A stretch of 51,739 nt of DNA, taken from the NCBI RefSeq assembly GCF_002233675.1, contig NZ_NMUQ01000003.1, forward strand, positions 152,357-204,095, in the 5' to 3' direction. A program made the translations under genes and the position numbers. Below are positions 50,558 through 51,739 of the stretch, one piece after another. The notes beneath the pieces were generated by a model that was not told the origin of the DNA, did not search any database, and saw only the letters and a program-made list of their open reading frames with translations. Numbering within the stretch: the first letter of the stretch is position 1; each line of letters opens with the position of its first letter. This DNA is from Paenibacillus herberti. GTDB lineage: Bacteria; Bacillota; Bacilli; Paenibacillales; Paenibacillaceae.

Positions 50558-51447
50558 TGATGGATCCCTCTATGAAAAAAAAGCCGTCCGGACAGCCCGT
50601 CCGCATGGCGGGCATCCGCCGAAGCACGCTGAAACGGATTCCGACTTTGGCGGCTGGATATATCATGCTCCTGCTGCTCGCCCTGTTCATGATGGGGCCG
50701 TTTCTCTGGCTGCTGAGCGTTTCGCTCATGCCGGGCACTAATGTGTTTGCGTTTCCTCCGGCTATTTTTCCAACCTTCATCAAGTTCGACAACTATGTGG
50801 AAGTATGGAGCTTCATCGACTTTCCAAAGTTTATCGGCAACACGCTAATCATTACCGGGCTAGGGCTTGTGCTGAATATCGTGCTGTCGCTGTCGACTGC
50901 ATATCCATTGGCCAAAATGCGCTTCAAAGGCCGCTCGCTCGTCTTCACAATTCTCGTCTCAACCATGATTATTCCGTCTTCGACGGCGCTTGTTGTCCAC
51001 TACCTGACGATTAGTTGGTTCAATCTGCTGGATACCTTTGTCGGCATCGTGCTGCCTTCGGCTGTGTCGGTGTTCAATATTTTTCTGATGCGGCAGACGT
51101 TCATGGGCATTCCCGATGATATTCGCGACTCTGGTAAAGTTGACGGCGCATCCGAGTTTCGGATTTGGTGGCAGCTGATGGTGCCGATGGTTCGTCCTGG
51201 CATCGCGGTTATCGCGTTACTTGAATTCATGTCCTATTGGAACAGCTTCCTTTGGCCGATCGTGGTGCTGAATGACCCTGCGAAGTATCCGCTCGCTTCG
51301 GCGCTGACGTACCTGAATGGTCAGTTCTCGTACAATTTCGGCTGGATCGCCGCCGGTACGATTCTATCGGTTCTACCGATTATTATCGTGTTTCTCTTCA
51401 CTCAGCGCTATTACATGGAGGGCATTTCCGGCGCGGTAAAAGGGTGA
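50557..51447 (+). CDS. Sugar ABC transporter permease (MalG/UgpE type)
   Basis: The 296-aa product has six membrane helices and the EAA-loop region DSGKVDGASEFRIWWQLMVP. The N-terminal YIMLLLLALFMMGPFLWLLS and the C-terminal YPLASALTYLNGQFSYNFGW, RYYMEGISGAVKG are MalG-like. The first residues of the EAA motif read DSGKVDGAS instead of EAAxxDGAS. The start codon overlaps the previous stop (TGATG). No ATPase gene follows; such CUT1 systems in Bacillales usually share an MsmX-type ATPase encoded elsewhere. Confidence 0.93.
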   Translation: MMDPSMKKKPSGQPVRMAGIRRSTLKRIPTLAAGYIMLLLLALFMMGPFLWLLSVSLMPGTNVFAFPPAIFPTFIKFDNYVEVWSFIDFPKFIGNTLIITGLGLVLNIVLSLSTAYPLAKMRFKGRSLVFTILVSTMIIPSSTALVVHYLTISWFNLLDTFVGIVLPSAVSVFNIFLMRQTFMGIPDDIRDSGKVDGASEFRIWWQLMVPMVRPGIAVIALLEFMSYWNSFLWPIVVLNDPAKYPLASALTYLNGQFSYNFGWIAAGTILSVLPIIIVFLFTQRYYMEGISGAVKG

Positions 51448-51470
51448 GGAGTGGTGGGCTTCGAGCGAAG

Positions 51471-51739
51471 CGAGTAAGATTGGCTACTTGCTTGCAGCTG
51501 CGAGGCTGATGAGGAACGGAGCAAGTAGCTTTGACTACTTGGTTGCAGCTGCGAGGCTGGTTTGGAGCGGATCAAGTAAGTTCGACTACTTGGTTGCAGC
51601 TGCGAGGCAGATTTGGAGCTGATCAAGTAAGTTTGACTACTTGGTTGCAGCTGCGAGGCAGATTTGGAGCGGATCAAGTAAGTTTGACTACTTGGTTGCA
51701 GCTGCGAGGCTGGTTTGGAGCTGATCAAGTAAGTTTGAC
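51471..51739. repeat. 51-bp tandem repeat block C (at least 6 copies, cut by the window end)
   Basis: Cores start at 51471, 51522, 51573, 51624, 51675 and 51726, an exact 51-bp period. The core reads caagtaagtttgactacttg, in the same orientation as block B. The 31-bp linker (GGTTGCAGCTGCGAGGC..TTTGGAGC..AT) is different from blocks A and B. The first copy is more divergent, as expected at the edge of a tandem array. Confidence 0.95.

Overview
The window looks like a chromosomal segment of a Gram-positive Bacillales bacterium, most likely Paenibacillus or a close relative. This rests on strong AGGAGG ribosome binding sites, sigma-A type promoters, a T-box leader on proS, CcpA-type (cre-like) sites, lipobox lipoproteins, an SLH-type surface protein, copper-amine-oxidase-like stalk domains and a CBM56-type glucan-binding fragment. 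No rRNA, tRNA, prophage or CRISPR array was seen. Base composition is fairly GC-rich, apart from an AT-rich stretch at about 45.4-46.2 kb that holds a Nudix gene and gene debris.

Layout. 0-8.5 kb: a 51-bp tandem repeat block, small housekeeping genes (VOC proteins, cutC, a YjbR-family protein) and a large secreted multidomain protein. 8.6-10.9 kb: a lytSR-type two-component locus in which the sensor kinase is broken but the LytTR regulator is intact. 11-15.7 kb: a helD-MFS exporter-HEAT protein cluster behind a good promoter. 16-18 kb: a DUF485-acetate symporter pair. 18.1-19.2 kb: an NlpC/P60 lipoprotein. 19.3-22.5 kb: a MarR-controlled mhq-like operon (two ring-cleaving dioxygenases around an alpha/beta hydrolase). 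22.5-23.4 kb: two different tandem repeat blocks. 23.4-25.6 kb: proS with its T-box leader. 25.6-27.6 kb: a divergent TetR regulator and membrane permease. 28-33 kb: two paralogous secreted beta-helix proteins. 33-36.8 kb: a gamma-glutamyltransferase-family enzyme and an ArsR regulator next to an Old Yellow Enzyme. 37-38 kb: a TnpB (IS200/IS605-type) remnant abutting the C-terminal piece of a secreted glucanase. 38-45.9 kb: mostly small single-domain enzymes (GNAT, VOC, LLM oxidoreductase, GrpB, aminoglycoside nucleotidyltransferase-like, DUF4362 lipoprotein, Dabb, histidine phosphatase, Nudix). 45.9-46.7 kb: fused wreckage of a histidine phosphatase and thyX. 48.2-51.4 kb: a sugar ABC importer (binding protein and two permeases, no ATPase), followed by a third 51-bp repeat block.

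How parts work together. The best supported units are: MarR with the mhq-like genes, where the same operator-like sequence lies in front of both; TetR with the divergent permease, where a palindrome overlaps the tetR -35; the T-box (CCC specifier) with proS; DUF485 with the symporter (4-bp overlap); and the binding protein with two permeases. The most unusual feature is a family of 51-bp-period intergenic tandem repeats. It occurs at three loci (plus one solitary copy) in both orientations and shares a 20-bp core with inverted ends. Other notable points are the doubly deleted LytS, a GrpB gene that appears to start at ATA, a Gln/Ser-rich insertion in ProS, and a promoter/9-codon ORF/terminator cassette upstream of the sugar transporter.
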